Positions 9,083 through 18,596 of a DNA stretch of 64,000 nt are shown here, piece after piece (position 1 is the stretch's first letter; each line of letters begins with the position of its first letter). The stretch comes from Alphaproteobacteria bacterium (GTDB lineage: Bacteria; Pseudomonadota; Alphaproteobacteria; Micavibrionales; Micavibrionaceae), in contig JAHDXS010000002.1 in the NCBI GenBank assembly GCA_023384135.1, forward strand, positions 789,476 through 853,475. Direction: 5' to 3'. Below the pieces are notes generated by a model that was not told where the DNA came from, searched no databases, and worked only from the letters and a program-made list of their open reading frames with translations. The position numbers were made by a program, and so were the translations under genes.

Positions 9083-11563
9083 ATGGTCAAGCCGTTTGAC
9101 ATGAAAGTCTTTAGGGAGTCCGTGCGCGAGCGCAAGGAGTCCCTTTTGGCAGAGTTGCGTTCCGGCGCGATAGCCGCCCGCGCATTTACGGCCTCACTCA
9201 GCGCCGAAACCGACAACAACATCCAGGTTTTAGCCGCTCACTTTCTGGGCGATCACAAAGACTCTGTCTCGCTGGTCTTTACCGGCGGTAACGGTCGCCA
9301 AGAAATCTATCCCGGCTCTGATCTCGACATTCTCCTACTAGTGCCCGAAGAAATGGCTCAGGATCTCAGCCCGGAACTCGAAAAGGACTGGAGCAGCTTC
9401 GTAACGGCGCTCTGGGATGCTGGCTATGAACCCGGCGCAATCGTCCGGACGCCTGTGCAATGTGAGCAAGAGGCGTTGAAGGATCAGACCGTATGGTCCA
9501 GCTTGCTGGATAGGCGCATGTTATGGGGCAACACAGCACACTTCGAAGCGATGTCGAGTCGAATCGACAAGCTGAACGAAACCCACTGGGAAAAATTCCT
9601 CGACGAAAAACTGGCCGAAAGTGCCAATCGCCACAAAAACAAAGGCGACTCACGCTACTTCGTTCAACCTGACGTCAAGGAAGGCAAGGGCGGCCTGCGC
9701 GACTTCCACAGCATGATGTGGATTTCCCACGTCGTCTTCGGTGCCCGCACGGTCTCAGACCTTGCCGAACAGGGCCTGCTCTCCGATGCAGAGGCTAAAC
9801 GCGTTCAGGAAGCCTACGATTGCTTGCTTGAGGCCAGATGCCATCTGCAGGCACAGGGCCGCGGCAATCAGCTTACGGCGGAAACCCAGCCCAGAATCGC
9901 CGACGGCATTTTGCACTTCCAGCCGCAGGAGCGCCAGAAGTCGATTGAAGACTACATGCGCCTCTACTTTCTCCATGCGCGGGATGTCGGCTTCCTCACG
10001 AATGTCGTGTGCGCCGCGGCCTTGGAAAAAAAAGCTGGTTTTAGCGCTCCGGTCAGAAATGTCGAAGGCTTCGTAATCCGGGGCGACAAAATTCGCTTTG
10101 GAACAGATCACCCCGGCCCCGCCGACATGATGAAAATTTTCCGGGTCGCGCAAACAGAAAACGCTGAAATTCACCCCGATGCGCTCCGCACGATCAAGCG
10201 CAACCAGAATAAATTCGACGAGGCTGCGCAGACGGATCCCGAGATCAACAGGGAATTTTTGAATATCATTACCTCCGGCAGTGAAGTCGGCGCTTCTCTG
10301 CGCAGGATGCAGGAAACCGACATGCTCTATCGCTTTCTTCCCCCGATGGGCGGAATCGATATGAAGGTGCAGTTCGACCCTTATCATGCATACACAGTGG
10401 ACGAGCATGTCTTCCAGTCCATGGACCGCGTCAACGATTTACGGGCCGGAAAATTCGAGGAGAAGGCCAAGATCGCCGTCGATATTGCCCGCAACCTCAA
10501 GCCCTCTGACCGCCGCATTCTTGCCGTAGCCATGCTGCTGCATGATTGCGGAAAAGACGAAGCTGAAACCGGAGACGAGGACCTCCACCCCGTCCGCGGC
10601 GCGGAAATGGTCCGACAGTACGGGCCTCGCCTCGGTCTAAACAAGACCGAAACCCGCAAAGCCGCATGGCTGGTTGAAAGCCACCTTTTACTTGCTCACA
10701 CCGCGCTGCGCCGCGAATTAAACGACCCTTGGACCGTAGAGACGTTCGCACGCAAGGTAGGTTCCCAAAAAAATCTTGAGCTTTTGACCCTCATGACGAC
10801 GGGCGACATCATGGGGAACGGCCCCGATACGTGGGAGCCCAACGTGGCGGTCCGTATTGCCAACCTTTATCACCGCACGAAGGCGTATATGCGCAGCGAG
10901 AAGTTCAAACCGGAGCGCCTCGCTCTTCCCGCAGAAGAAATAGAGGAACCTAAGGTCAGCCTCAAAGACGATTTTATGCGCAACGCGACCGTCATAGATA
11001 TCGTCGCGCCGCAGAACGGGCGCGTGTTCGAACGATTAACGGCCATTCTGGCCGCCAATCAGATCAACATCGTAGGCATGGACTTCGAAGCCAACGGCAA
11101 CGGAACAATCGCGCACAGCACAATTCTTGCTCAGGCGCAAAACGGAGCCGCGCTCAGCGAATGGCAAGGCAAACAAATAAAGGATAAGATCGAACAGGGG
11201 CTTAAGGATGACGCTCCGCCGCTCGTCCTCTTAAGCGGCCAGACTTCATACGGCTCAGCGAAGCCCATACCCTACAGACTGCAGCCAGAAGTAGAGCTTT
11301 CAAACGATTTCAGTGCGCAATGCACGGTGATTGAGGTGACGGCGCCTGACCGCCCGAACCTTCTGAACAACGTTGCGCGGGTCTTCAACGAGCAGGGTTT
11401 GGAGGTCAAGCACGCCCGCGTCTCCACCTATGGAAAAACATTTAAGGCCCAAGACACGTTTTATGTTATTGACCGCGAAACGTCCGCTCAGGTCGATCCC
11501 TCCCGCTTCGAGGAGATCCGGCAAGCACTTCTGGAAAGCCCGGCCCTCAGCCCGATTGAATAA
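9083..11563 (+). CDS. glnD: [Protein-PII] uridylyltransferase / uridylyl-removing enzyme
   Basis: 826 residues with the full GlnD layout: nucleotidyltransferase domain with G-G-N-G-R-Q-E-I-Y-P-G-S-D-L-D (the D-x-D metal site) near residues 67-82, a helical linker, an HD domain with L-L-H-D-C-G-K-D near 485, and two C-terminal ACT domains starting at about 635 and 750. It uridylylates PII proteins when nitrogen is short and removes UMP when glutamine is high. The family's usual motif is G-G-x-G-R-x-E-L-x-P-x-S-D-I-D, so Asn and Gln here are mild variants. It stands alone on its strand. Confidence 0.95.
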   Translation: MVKPFDMKVFRESVRERKESLLAELRSGAIAARAFTASLSAETDNNIQVLAAHFLGDHKDSVSLVFTGGNGRQEIYPGSDLDILLLVPEEMAQDLSPELEKDWSSFVTALWDAGYEPGAIVRTPVQCEQEALKDQTVWSSLLDRRMLWGNTAHFEAMSSRIDKLNETHWEKFLDEKLAESANRHKNKGDSRYFVQPDVKEGKGGLRDFHSMMWISHVVFGARTVSDLAEQGLLSDAEAKRVQEAYDCLLEARCHLQAQGRGNQLTAETQPRIADGILHFQPQERQKSIEDYMRLYFLHARDVGFLTNVVCAAALEKKAGFSAPVRNVEGFVIRGDKIRFGTDHPGPADMMKIFRVAQTENAEIHPDALRTIKRNQNKFDEAAQTDPEINREFLNIITSGSEVGASLRRMQETDMLYRFLPPMGGIDMKVQFDPYHAYTVDEHVFQSMDRVNDLRAGKFEEKAKIAVDIARNLKPSDRRILAVAMLLHDCGKDEAETGDEDLHPVRGAEMVRQYGPRLGLNKTETRKAAWLVESHLLLAHTALRRELNDPWTVETFARKVGSQKNLELLTLMTTGDIMGNGPDTWEPNVAVRIANLYHRTKAYMRSEKFKPERLALPAEEIEEPKVSLKDDFMRNATVIDIVAPQNGRVFERLTAILAANQINIVGMDFEANGNGTIAHSTILAQAQNGAALSEWQGKQIKDKIEQGLKDDAPPLVLLSGQTSYGSAKPIPYRLQPEVELSNDFSAQCTVIEVTAPDRPNLLNNVARVFNEQGLEVKHARVSTYGKTFKAQDTFYVIDRETSAQVDPSRFEEIRQALLESPALSPIE

Positions 11564-11640
11564 TTGAATAAAATGCGCATACACCAAGTGTAACGCCATG
11601 AACGCTTTGCCCGGAGCGCAAGGGTCTGTAGAATAGCCGT

Positions 11641-12576
11641 ATGTTAAAAGAACAAACGCCCGCCCCGGAAATCCAGCCGCGCTATGCGCTTTACGCCGGA
11701 TACGCCGCCGTCAGCATCGTGACCGTTCTGATCGTCGTAAAGACATGGGCCTATTACGCCAGCGGCTCGCCCAGCATCCTCTCGTCCCTGATGGATTCGA
11801 TATTGGACTCGGTCGTCTCGGTGATCGCGCTGGGCAGCATCTATTACGCCCAGCGCCCGGCGGACGAAAACCACCGCTACGGCCACGGAAAGATGGAGGG
11901 CGTGTCGGCCCTGTTTCAGGCGGCCGTCATTCTGGGCGGCGGCGTCTTTCTGGTCTTCGAATCCCTGGGCAAGCTCGTCCATCCCGAGCCGGTGCAGGCG
12001 CATCTTCTAGGCGTGGCTGTGATGGTGCTCGCAATGCTGCTCTCGGCGATTCTGGTCTATGTGCAGCGGCTCAGCCTCTCCAAGGCCCCGTCTCTGGCCG
12101 TTGAGGCCGACAGCGCCCATTACGGCAGCGACATCCTGATCAACGCGGGCGTGATGCTGGTGCTGATCCTCACCATGAACGGCGCACCGCTCTGGCTTGA
12201 CCCGCTCTTCGCCCTCATGGTGGCCTTATTTCTCGGGATGATCGCCCGCAAGATCGGCATGAAGGCCGTGGACATGCTGCTCGACCGCGAACTTCCGGAA
12301 TCCGAACGGGGCCGCCTCATTGAAATTCTGGACTCAGACCCCGAAGTCAAAGGCTGGCATGATTTGCGTTCGCACCGCCACGGCATGGCCGTGATCGTCT
12401 CGGTGGATATCGAGGTGGAGGCGAGCCTATCTCTTTTGGCCGCGCATGAAATCGCAAGACAGGTCGAGGGCAAAATGCTGGCTGTTTTCCCGAACGCGGA
12501 AATCCTCATCCACGTCGATCCCGAAGGCGACACGCACGATACACGCCACAGGGTGAAGGGCGTCCATCACACCTGA
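11641..12576 (+). CDS. CDF-family divalent cation efflux transporter (FieF-like)
   Basis: 311 residues with six hydrophobic helices and a C-terminal cytoplasmic domain (about 215-300). Metal-site residues are visible in S-S-L-M-D-S-I-L-D-S on helix 2 and H-Y-G-S-D-I-L-I-N on helix 5, the D-D/H-D arrangement of the Zn/Fe(II)-exporting FieF branch. The C-terminal domain keeps the H-D-L-R-S-H-R dimer-interface segment. There is no His-rich loop, unlike the second CDF protein at 38.3-39.3 kb. It follows glnD by 77 bp without sign of coupling. Confidence 0.9.
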   Translation: MLKEQTPAPEIQPRYALYAGYAAVSIVTVLIVVKTWAYYASGSPSILSSLMDSILDSVVSVIALGSIYYAQRPADENHRYGHGKMEGVSALFQAAVILGGGVFLVFESLGKLVHPEPVQAHLLGVAVMVLAMLLSAILVYVQRLSLSKAPSLAVEADSAHYGSDILINAGVMLVLILTMNGAPLWLDPLFALMVALFLGMIARKIGMKAVDMLLDRELPESERGRLIEILDSDPEVKGWHDLRSHRHGMAVIVSVDIEVEASLSLLAAHEIARQVEGKMLAVFPNAEILIHVDPEGDTHDTRHRVKGVHHT

Positions 12577-12600
12577 ACTTCGCTGGAAATCTCTGTTTGA

Positions 12601-13569
12601 TTATTTCGCCGAGGCGATAAGCGTGCTCTCGGGGGCGCTGTGCAGCCACCACGCCTGACGATTGATGGAGAAGATCGGCCGGTAGCGCGTACGCAGGGAG
12701 TCCGCGCTCAGCACGTCCGGGTTCTGGTTATCGAGAACCAGCGCACCGTCTCCGGTATAGACGATCAGGATCGCATGCGGGATATTCTTGACATTGTCGT
12801 GAACGATGGCAATGCGCATCCGCTCTTCGACCACGCCCAGTGCCCTCAAGGCAACATACTTGGCGATCGCGTAATCCTCACAGTCGCCGCCGCGCGTCAG
12901 AAACTCGACCGGGGTCGCCCAGTAATCGCTCTTGCCCCAGTTCTTGCTGTCCACGATATATTTCTGTTTGTTCATAAGGCGGTTCACCTTCTCCGCCATG
13001 TCAGGCAGGGAAAGGCCGCTGAAACCTTCGATGTCGCGCTTCATCTTTGCTATGACATCTTGAGAGGAATCCTGCTTCAAAGTCCGGTCGAAGCGGGCGA
13101 ACATATCCGACCACTTTGTAAACGCCGTGAGATTTTCCGAACGCTTCTCATCCGATCCGAACAGAGCCGGGTAGGCGCTGGGCGCTCCGAAGCTGGCCGT
13201 GCTGGCCAAGCTGACCTTCGCTGGAATATCGGCGATATCCGCAAAACTCTTTTTGGCGAAGCCGCCGAGCGACATAACGAACAGCAAACCGCCCGCCATA
13301 AACCGCAGCATCCGTTGACGCAGCAGTGTGAACAGCAGAGTACGGCGGCTTAAAATCTTGTTTTGAATCAGAATTTGCCCAAGGGGAATCGCGCTCGCCC
13401 GGTGCTCATCAAGAGCGCTCCGCAACTGCGCCGGGGTAATCACCCCGTGAAGAACCAGAAGGTCGCCGATTTTGCTGTTGTCGAGAAGGGCGCGGAGGGT
13501 GACGAACAGACCCTTGCCGGTCTGGAGAGTGGATGATCCACAAATCACGCCATTCTTATACTCACTCAC
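12601..13569 (-). CDS. LapG-like bacterial transglutaminase-type cysteine protease with GspE-N-like domain
   Basis: 322 residues. Residues 33-86 resemble the N-terminal domain of type II secretion ATPases (I-G-D-L-L-V-L-H-G-V-I-T pattern). A hydrophobic segment at 88-107 follows, then a BTLCP/LapG-type domain with the triad Cys230 (G-G-D-C-E-D-Y), His265 (H-A-I-L) and Asp280 (L-D-N-Q). LapG proteases are periplasmic, calcium-dependent and cleave giant RTX adhesins at a di-alanine site to release them from the cell. No LapD partner is adjacent. A giant RTX protein lies 42 kb away, but I see no LapG-type retention module at its N-terminus, so a link is speculative. The added GspE-N domain is unusual for LapG. 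Confidence 0.8.
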   Translation of the reverse strand: MSEYKNGVICGSSTLQTGKGLFVTLRALLDNSKIGDLLVLHGVITPAQLRSALDEHRASAIPLGQILIQNKILSRRTLLFTLLRQRMLRFMAGGLLFVMSLGGFAKKSFADIADIPAKVSLASTASFGAPSAYPALFGSDEKRSENLTAFTKWSDMFARFDRTLKQDSSQDVIAKMKRDIEGFSGLSLPDMAEKVNRLMNKQKYIVDSKNWGKSDYWATPVEFLTRGGDCEDYAIAKYVALRALGVVEERMRIAIVHDNVKNIPHAILIVYTGDGALVLDNQNPDVLSADSLRTRYRPIFSINRQAWWLHSAPESTLIASAK

Positions 13570-13703
13570 GCGAAAGCCCCTAAAATCCTTGCGTTTTGCC
13601 CTGTTTTGTCACCTTAATTAGACCCTATAAAGATTGACGAATCCCTAACAAAAGCGCATAAAAGCTCAGATTTCAGCGATTTTGCCTCGAAAAAAGGTGC
13701 TGC

Positions 13704-15254
13704 ATGGCGGAAAACGACTACGAAGACGTGGAATTAGTGCAGAAAATGGCGGAAATAGCCATTCTCGTGGTGGGTGACATCATGCTCGACCGCTTCGTTT
13801 ACGGCCACGTGGACCGCATATCGCCCGAGAGCCCCGTCCCGATTCTCACGATCGAGCGCGAGAACGTCATGCTCGGCGGCGCGGGGAATACGCTATCAAA
13901 CCTGATAAACCTTAAATGTAAGGGCAAAATCCTCTCCATCGTCGGCGACGATGAGGCGGGCGCGCAGATCCGCGCCAAGGCGGACCACCACGGCATCGAC
14001 ACGGAGGGCCTGCTGAGTGTCTCCGATCGCCCGAGCATCGTAAAAACCCGCTTCCTCGCGGGCCATCAGCAGCTTCTGCGGACAGATTTCGAGCGCGTGA
14101 AGGCCATCACCCCCGAAACCGAGAAGGCGCTTCTCGAAAAGGCCGAAAAACTCATTCCTTCCGTCCAGGCGCTGATTCTCTCCGACTACGGCAAGGGGTT
14201 GCTGACAAACGGCCTCACCTCTCGCATCATTGAGATAGCGAAAAAGGCGGGCGTGCCCGTTCTGGTCGATCCCAAGGGGGCGGACTACACGAAATACGCC
14301 GGGGCGGATGCCGTAACGCCGAACCGCAAGGAGCTTTCACTCGCCACTGGCGGCCGCGCCGTGGATGAGGACGATGAAATAGAGTCCGCCGCGCAGGACA
14401 TCATCAGACGCTGCCGCATCGGCGCCGTCATTGCAACGCGCTCGCGCGACGGCATGAGCGTTGTGAGCCACGGCGGCGCGGTGCATATCCGCAGCGCCTC
14501 CGATATAGAAGTCTTCGACGTCTCCGGCGCGGGCGACACCGTAATCGCCACCATCGCGGCCTGTCTGGGCTGCGGGGCCGATCTGGTGCAGGCCGCTGCG
14601 CTCGCCAATCTCGCCGGCTCCATCGTGGTCGCCAAAGTCGGCACCGCCCCCATCCGCGCGGAGGAGCTGATCGAGGCCATAGAAAATCTCGACACCTACG
14701 GACAAGGGCTGGCCGGATTCGCTGCCCGGCCCTCGTCGCTCGACCGCACCCGCGAGGCGCCCGTTGCAAGAACGTGGGAGGAGGCGAAGGAAGACGTAGA
14801 GCGCTGGAAGGCGAGGGGCCTCAGCGTGGGCTTCACCAACGGCTGCTTCGATATCATCCACCCGGGCCACGTGCGCTATCTCAACGCGGCCCGGCACCGC
14901 TGTGACCGCCTTGTGGTCGGCCTCAACATCGACTCCTCAGTAAAGCTTTTGAAGGGCGACGACCGCCCCGTCCACGATGAACAGGCCCGCGCCGCCGTGA
15001 TCGCGGCGCTCGGATCGGTCGATCTGGTTGTATTCTTCGGTGCAAAAAAGGCAGGGGACGACAACACCGCCTGTGACCTCTTAAAAATTCTCCAGCCCGA
15101 CTTGTACTTTAAAGGCGGAGATTACACGGTCGAACAAATCCCCGAAGCGCCTACGGTGATCACATACGGCGGAACCGTCGAAGTGCTGGACATATCCGAA
15201 GGCCACAGCACCACCGCTTCCATCAGGAAGATCAAGGCGGGCCGGGCGGCCTAG
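13704..15254 (+). CDS. hldE: Bifunctional heptose-7-phosphate kinase / heptose-1-phosphate adenylyltransferase
   Basis: 516 residues. The first about 320 form a PfkB-type kinase with G-G-A-G-N near 58 and the signature D-V-S-G-A-G-D-T near 273; the last about 150 are a nucleotidyltransferase with F-T-N-G-C-F-D-I-I-H-P-G-H near 377. HldE phosphorylates D-glycero-D-manno-heptose 7-phosphate at C1 and later adenylylates the 1-phosphate, supplying ADP-heptose for the lipopolysaccharide core. The fusion is the common form. No gmhA, gmhB or hldD is adjacent, so the pathway is dispersed. Confidence 0.95.
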   Translation: MAENDYEDVELVQKMAEIAILVVGDIMLDRFVYGHVDRISPESPVPILTIERENVMLGGAGNTLSNLINLKCKGKILSIVGDDEAGAQIRAKADHHGIDTEGLLSVSDRPSIVKTRFLAGHQQLLRTDFERVKAITPETEKALLEKAEKLIPSVQALILSDYGKGLLTNGLTSRIIEIAKKAGVPVLVDPKGADYTKYAGADAVTPNRKELSLATGGRAVDEDDEIESAAQDIIRRCRIGAVIATRSRDGMSVVSHGGAVHIRSASDIEVFDVSGAGDTVIATIAACLGCGADLVQAAALANLAGSIVVAKVGTAPIRAEELIEAIENLDTYGQGLAGFAARPSSLDRTREAPVARTWEEAKEDVERWKARGLSVGFTNGCFDIIHPGHVRYLNAARHRCDRLVVGLNIDSSVKLLKGDDRPVHDEQARAAVIAALGSVDLVVFFGAKKAGDDNTACDLLKILQPDLYFKGGDYTVEQIPEAPTVITYGGTVEVLDISEGHSTTASIRKIKAGRAA

Positions 15255-15318
15255 AGCCATCCTCAAAAACTAACGCTCTTCAGGTAAGGGGATAAACTCC
15301 TGCACCCTAGCAATACAC

Positions 15319-15352
15319 TTGACTTTTACCCCATAAATGAGAATGATTATCA
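15319..15352 (+). promoter_or_regulatory. Sigma-70-type promoter overlapped by a Fur box
   Basis: A TTGACT -35 (15319-15324) is separated by 17 bp from a weak -10, AATGAT (15342-15347). Overlapping the -10 at 15338-15352 is TGAGAATGATTATCA, which matches the 7-1-7 Fur consensus TGATAATNATTATCA at 14 of 15 positions. It should repress the small gene at 15385 when iron is sufficient. Confidence 0.65.
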
Positions 15353-15384
15353 AGTGCATTTGGCTGCGTCTAAGGGAGAAAAAT

Positions 15385-15606
15385 ATGCTCAGGGACTTTC
15401 TGCTTCTCGAAAACTATTTCGGTGAACCCGACTCGATACAGGCGATTGACGACGTGGCGAAGCATTACGGATTCGAGAAAGTCCGCGATGCCCTGCACGC
15501 CGGGCACCTCAGCGTTCGCACCGTCTTTCTTGCGCCCGGACGGGGCCGCACCCTCTGTCGCCTGTCTGAGTCCGGCCGCAAGGCGGCGCAGGACCAGACT
15601 GTTTAA
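15385..15606 (+). CDS. Small iron-regulated protein of unknown function
   Basis: 73 residues from the ATG at 15385, chosen because GGGAG lies 6 nt upstream and because an earlier in-frame start at 15337 would fall inside the Fur box. No recognised family. It reads as a compact soluble protein: a helical segment with L-L-L-E-N-Y-F, then V-A-K-H-Y-G-F-E-K-V-R-D-A-L-x-x-G, which looks like a helix-turn-helix-like helical pair, and a basic beta-rich tail. No signal peptide or membrane helix. The Fur-box promoter in front is the only clue to its role: a product wanted under iron limitation. Confidence 0.6.
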   Translation: MLRDFLLLENYFGEPDSIQAIDDVAKHYGFEKVRDALHAGHLSVRTVFLAPGRGRTLCRLSESGRKAAQDQTV

Positions 15607-15704
15607 AACTGCGATACATCCTCTGAAAACGCTGTACCCTTAAAAATCAAGCTGTTAACATCTCAGGGATAATTATTCGTCAACTGTCTTGTCCGGGCTT
15701 TTCC

Positions 15705-16361
15705 ATGCGTTACGCGTCTCTCTCATCACTTCTGCTTGCAACTTTTATGGTTACGGCCTGCGGCCCGACGGGCGTCATGGGCCGAGGCTACACATCCTAC
15801 CGCGAACCCTATAAATCCGCGCCGGGAACCAAGCCCGCGCCCCTGGGCTACACCTACACGCAACCGAACAACACGGCGGTAATCGAGGCCATGCGCCCCG
15901 CCGCGCGTGATCTGGTCGCGGAGTTGGAAAATAAAATCGATCCGGCGGTCGAGCGGATTTACCTTACGCAAGGCGCACAAACCGCATTCTACAGCGCGAT
16001 GGATCATGTCCTGCGCGAAGAACTCACCTACAGAGGCTTTGAACTCGTGACCCAGCCCGAAGTCTCGGCGCTGAGCGTGAACGCCTCCGCGTCCCAGACC
16101 GAAACGGGTATGTATGTTATGGCATTGACCGGCGCGGCCGGAACGCTGGCGTCAGGAACCTACGAAGTCCCCGGATACGCCTTCACGGGCACCTCAGCCC
16201 CTCGCCCGACTGAAGCTAAGACGTCGGCTCCGCACGCTCCCGCGGCCTCACCCGACGACACCTCCGCCCCGATGCCCATAACCCATGTTACAGCGGAACC
16301 GCTAATTGAGGAACCGGCAGGAGCGACCGATATTCCCGCCCAGACGAACGCCGCCCCATGA
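15705..16361 (+). CDS. Lipoprotein, first of a pair related to FlgO-type proteins
   Basis: 218 residues with a lipoprotein signal peptide ending V-T-A-C (Cys19). Residues 55-120 contain A-A-R-D-L-V-A-E-L followed about 40 residues later by a V-L-R-E-E-L-x-x-R-G-F-E-L-V segment, resembling the FlgO/TolB-N-like fold of the downstream neighbour. The tail from about 165 is Pro/Ala/Thr-rich and probably disordered. It overlaps the next gene by ATGA at 16358-16361, so the two are coupled. FlgO-like proteins are outer-membrane lipoproteins linked to flagellar function in Vibrio; no flagellar gene is near, so the role stays open. Confidence 0.7.
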   Translation: MRYASLSSLLLATFMVTACGPTGVMGRGYTSYREPYKSAPGTKPAPLGYTYTQPNNTAVIEAMRPAARDLVAELENKIDPAVERIYLTQGAQTAFYSAMDHVLREELTYRGFELVTQPEVSALSVNASASQTETGMYVMALTGAAGTLASGTYEVPGYAFTGTSAPRPTEAKTSAPHAPAASPDDTSAPMPITHVTAEPLIEEPAGATDIPAQTNAAP

Positions 16362-16960
16362 CGAAACCGCGCAGACAGGGGAAACGCAAAACCTTTGTGC
16401 TCTGCGCAGCCTCGCTTCTGCTCTCGGGGACGCTTCTGACCGGCTGCGAAGTCACCAACTTCCAGATTGCCACCACCGCCATCACGGCGGCCACTCAGGG
16501 CCTCTTTAGCGACCCGAAAGTTAATTTGCGCGAAAAAAATTACGCGGCGGCCGACTACCTGCTCCAGCAAAGCGGCAACTACCTCAACCGCACGGGCGAG
16601 ATCGAGGCCCGGGCGCTGACCGAAGCTGATAATCCAGCGGCCGTCTCGGCGTTGGGCCGCCGCATGACCGACGATATCGGCCAACGGTTTGCCGAGCTGG
16701 GGTATACGGTCAATCTCCGGCACGTCTCAAGCAAGGTGGACAGCACCCTCTACCCGCCCGGTGCGCAGGAAGCCCCGCAATTTATCCTGAGCGGCTCATA
16801 CCTCAAGAAGGATAAGAAGCTGGAAGTCTATCTGCGGATTTTCGAACCCGGCGCGCAAAGGATTGTCTCATCTTTCAACTACACCATGCCCTATTCCAGC
16901 GAGATCCGCCGTCTGGCCGAGGCCGACACGCAGATCATCAGGCTCGAAGGCCCCCAATAA
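16358..16960 (+). CDS. FlgO-domain-like lipoprotein
   Basis: 200 residues; lipobox L-T-G-C at about 27-30. The mature part has Y-A-A-A-D-Y-L-L-Q-Q (about 63-72), L-G-R-R-M-T-D-D-I-G and L-G-Y-T-V-N-L-R, the succession seen in FlgO-domain proteins, ending in a beta-strand-rich half. It is probably anchored in the outer membrane, facing the periplasm. It is translationally coupled to the preceding lipoprotein, and the pair may have arisen by duplication. It converges on the carboxypeptidase gene, with an 18-bp gap. Confidence 0.72.
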   Translation: MTKPRRQGKRKTFVLCAASLLLSGTLLTGCEVTNFQIATTAITAATQGLFSDPKVNLREKNYAAADYLLQQSGNYLNRTGEIEARALTEADNPAAVSALGRRMTDDIGQRFAELGYTVNLRHVSSKVDSTLYPPGAQEAPQFILSGSYLKKDKKLEVYLRIFEPGAQRIVSSFNYTMPYSSEIRRLAEADTQIIRLEGPQ

Positions 16961-16978
16961 ATAAATTCAGGAAATAGT

Positions 16979-18478
16979 TTAGGGCGTTTCCGGTGGAATC
17001 GGGATGCATTCCTCAAGGTAGCTGCAAGCTTTATGCGCCGTTTCTTGCGTATAACCGCTGATCCGTCCGCGGTAGATCCATCCCTCGGCGGTCTTAAGCG
17101 GCGCAACGATGGCGCTGGCGCTCCGCAAGTGCTCGGGAAGCTTGCCCATACTGGCGGCAAGCGCGCTGTCCGTCCGCTCTCGGCTGGCGAAGGCCCCGAT
17201 CTGGATCGACCAGTCCGTCCCGCGCTTTAGAACGAGATGAGAAATCGGTTGCGGCGCGGCGGAAGGAGCCGGAGCCTGCACAGAGGGGCGGGGGGCAGTC
17301 ATCGCGCTCAAGCCCTCGGAACGGAAAACCTCGTCGGGAATATCCGCGCCCGTGATAGCGGAGACGGAAATCAGCCCGCTCTCAAGTCGCTTGCGGAGCT
17401 GTGGGTCGTCGTCACCCTCGCCGATCATCTGAGAAAGCCGCCCGCCCGGCCCGTAAAGCGCCGCCCAGCGGTTAACCGGTCCGCCCGTGTCTGAACTCAG
17501 CAGATCCTCAAGAGCATCCGGCTCCGAGAGGGCCGCTACGGATGCACCGGCTGTATCGTTTGCAACGCCGGGCTTGCGGGGCGGCAGCGGGGCCCTGTGG
17601 TCGGCCATATCCATCGCGGTGCCGACCTTGGTGAAGGCGGCGTTGAGAAGCTCTTCCATCTTTTCATTCCGGGCCTTCGATGTCCGTCCGCCGATCACGA
17701 CGCCGATCAGCCGCCGGTCACCCCGCACAGCCGAGGCGACCAGATTAAATCCTGACGCTTGAATGAAACCAGTCTTGAGACCATCCATACCGCGATAAGA
17801 GCCTAAGAGATGGTTGTGATTTTTATAAGTCTTACCTTGATATGTAAAACTTCTGCGCGAAAAATAGCGATAATACTGCGGATACTCGTAAATCAGGATG
17901 TGCGCCAGTCGCGCCATGTCGGCTGCAGTGGTAACTTGGCCGGGGTCGTGGAGACCTGAAGCGTTCTTGAAGATCGTTTTGGACATGCCGCGTTTCTGGG
18001 CCGCGCGGGTCATCAGTCGGGCGAAATTGCTCTCGCTCTTGCCCAAATGCTCCGCCACCGCCACCGCGATATCGTTCGCCGACTTGGTCACAAGCGCCAG
18101 AATGGCGTCTTCCACGCGGATCGTAGAGCCGGGCTTGAGCCCCAGCTTGCTCGGCACCATGCTGGCCGCGCGCTCCGAAATGCGGATGGGATCGCTAAGC
18201 CGGAGCTTCCCGCGTTTAAGCTGGTCGAACACCATCATCAGGGTCATCATCTTGGTGAGAGATGCCGGGTGTACGATGGTATTTGCGCCGCTTTGATGAA
18301 GAATGGTGCCCGTTTCGGCATCGATCACGAGGGAGGTATAGCGCGGTTTGCTCGCGGCCTGAACCTCAAAAACCGGAAGAATGACAAGGACTTGAACGAT
18401 CAGACAAAGCCACGCAACAAAAACCGCAGGTCGAACCCTGCGATCTTGAGAGTTTGCGCTAATGCTTTGTTTCAGCAT
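16979..18478 (-). CDS. D-alanyl-D-alanine carboxypeptidase (PBP5/6 type) with C-terminal SPOR domain
   Basis: 499 residues from the ATG at 18478; the longer frame to 18550 adds a stretch without signal-peptide character. A signal peptide or anchor spans about 17-42. The serine penicillin-binding motifs are complete: S-L-T-K (73-76), S-A-N (132-134) and K-T-G (234-236). A low-complexity linker rich in Pro and Ala leads to a SPOR domain in the last about 75 residues, which in other proteins binds denuded septal peptidoglycan. It trims the terminal D-Ala of pentapeptides in the periplasm. SPOR-fused carboxypeptidases are typical of Alphaproteobacteria. Confidence 0.92.
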   Translation of the reverse strand: MLKQSISANSQDRRVRPAVFVAWLCLIVQVLVILPVFEVQAASKPRYTSLVIDAETGTILHQSGANTIVHPASLTKMMTLMMVFDQLKRGKLRLSDPIRISERAASMVPSKLGLKPGSTIRVEDAILALVTKSANDIAVAVAEHLGKSESNFARLMTRAAQKRGMSKTIFKNASGLHDPGQVTTAADMARLAHILIYEYPQYYRYFSRRSFTYQGKTYKNHNHLLGSYRGMDGLKTGFIQASGFNLVASAVRGDRRLIGVVIGGRTSKARNEKMEELLNAAFTKVGTAMDMADHRAPLPPRKPGVANDTAGASVAALSEPDALEDLLSSDTGGPVNRWAALYGPGGRLSQMIGEGDDDPQLRKRLESGLISVSAITGADIPDEVFRSEGLSAMTAPRPSVQAPAPSAAPQPISHLVLKRGTDWSIQIGAFASRERTDSALAASMGKLPEHLRSASAIVAPLKTAEGWIYRGRISGYTQETAHKACSYLEECIPIPPETP

Positions 18479-18596
18479 GAGAAAACCGGGAAAAGACAAA
18501 AACCCAAAGAAACGGGCAAAGAACCGACCGCCTCCAACACCATGACACAACGAGAATTGTACCGCAACCCGCGAAATCTGTCTAGAAAACGCTCAT

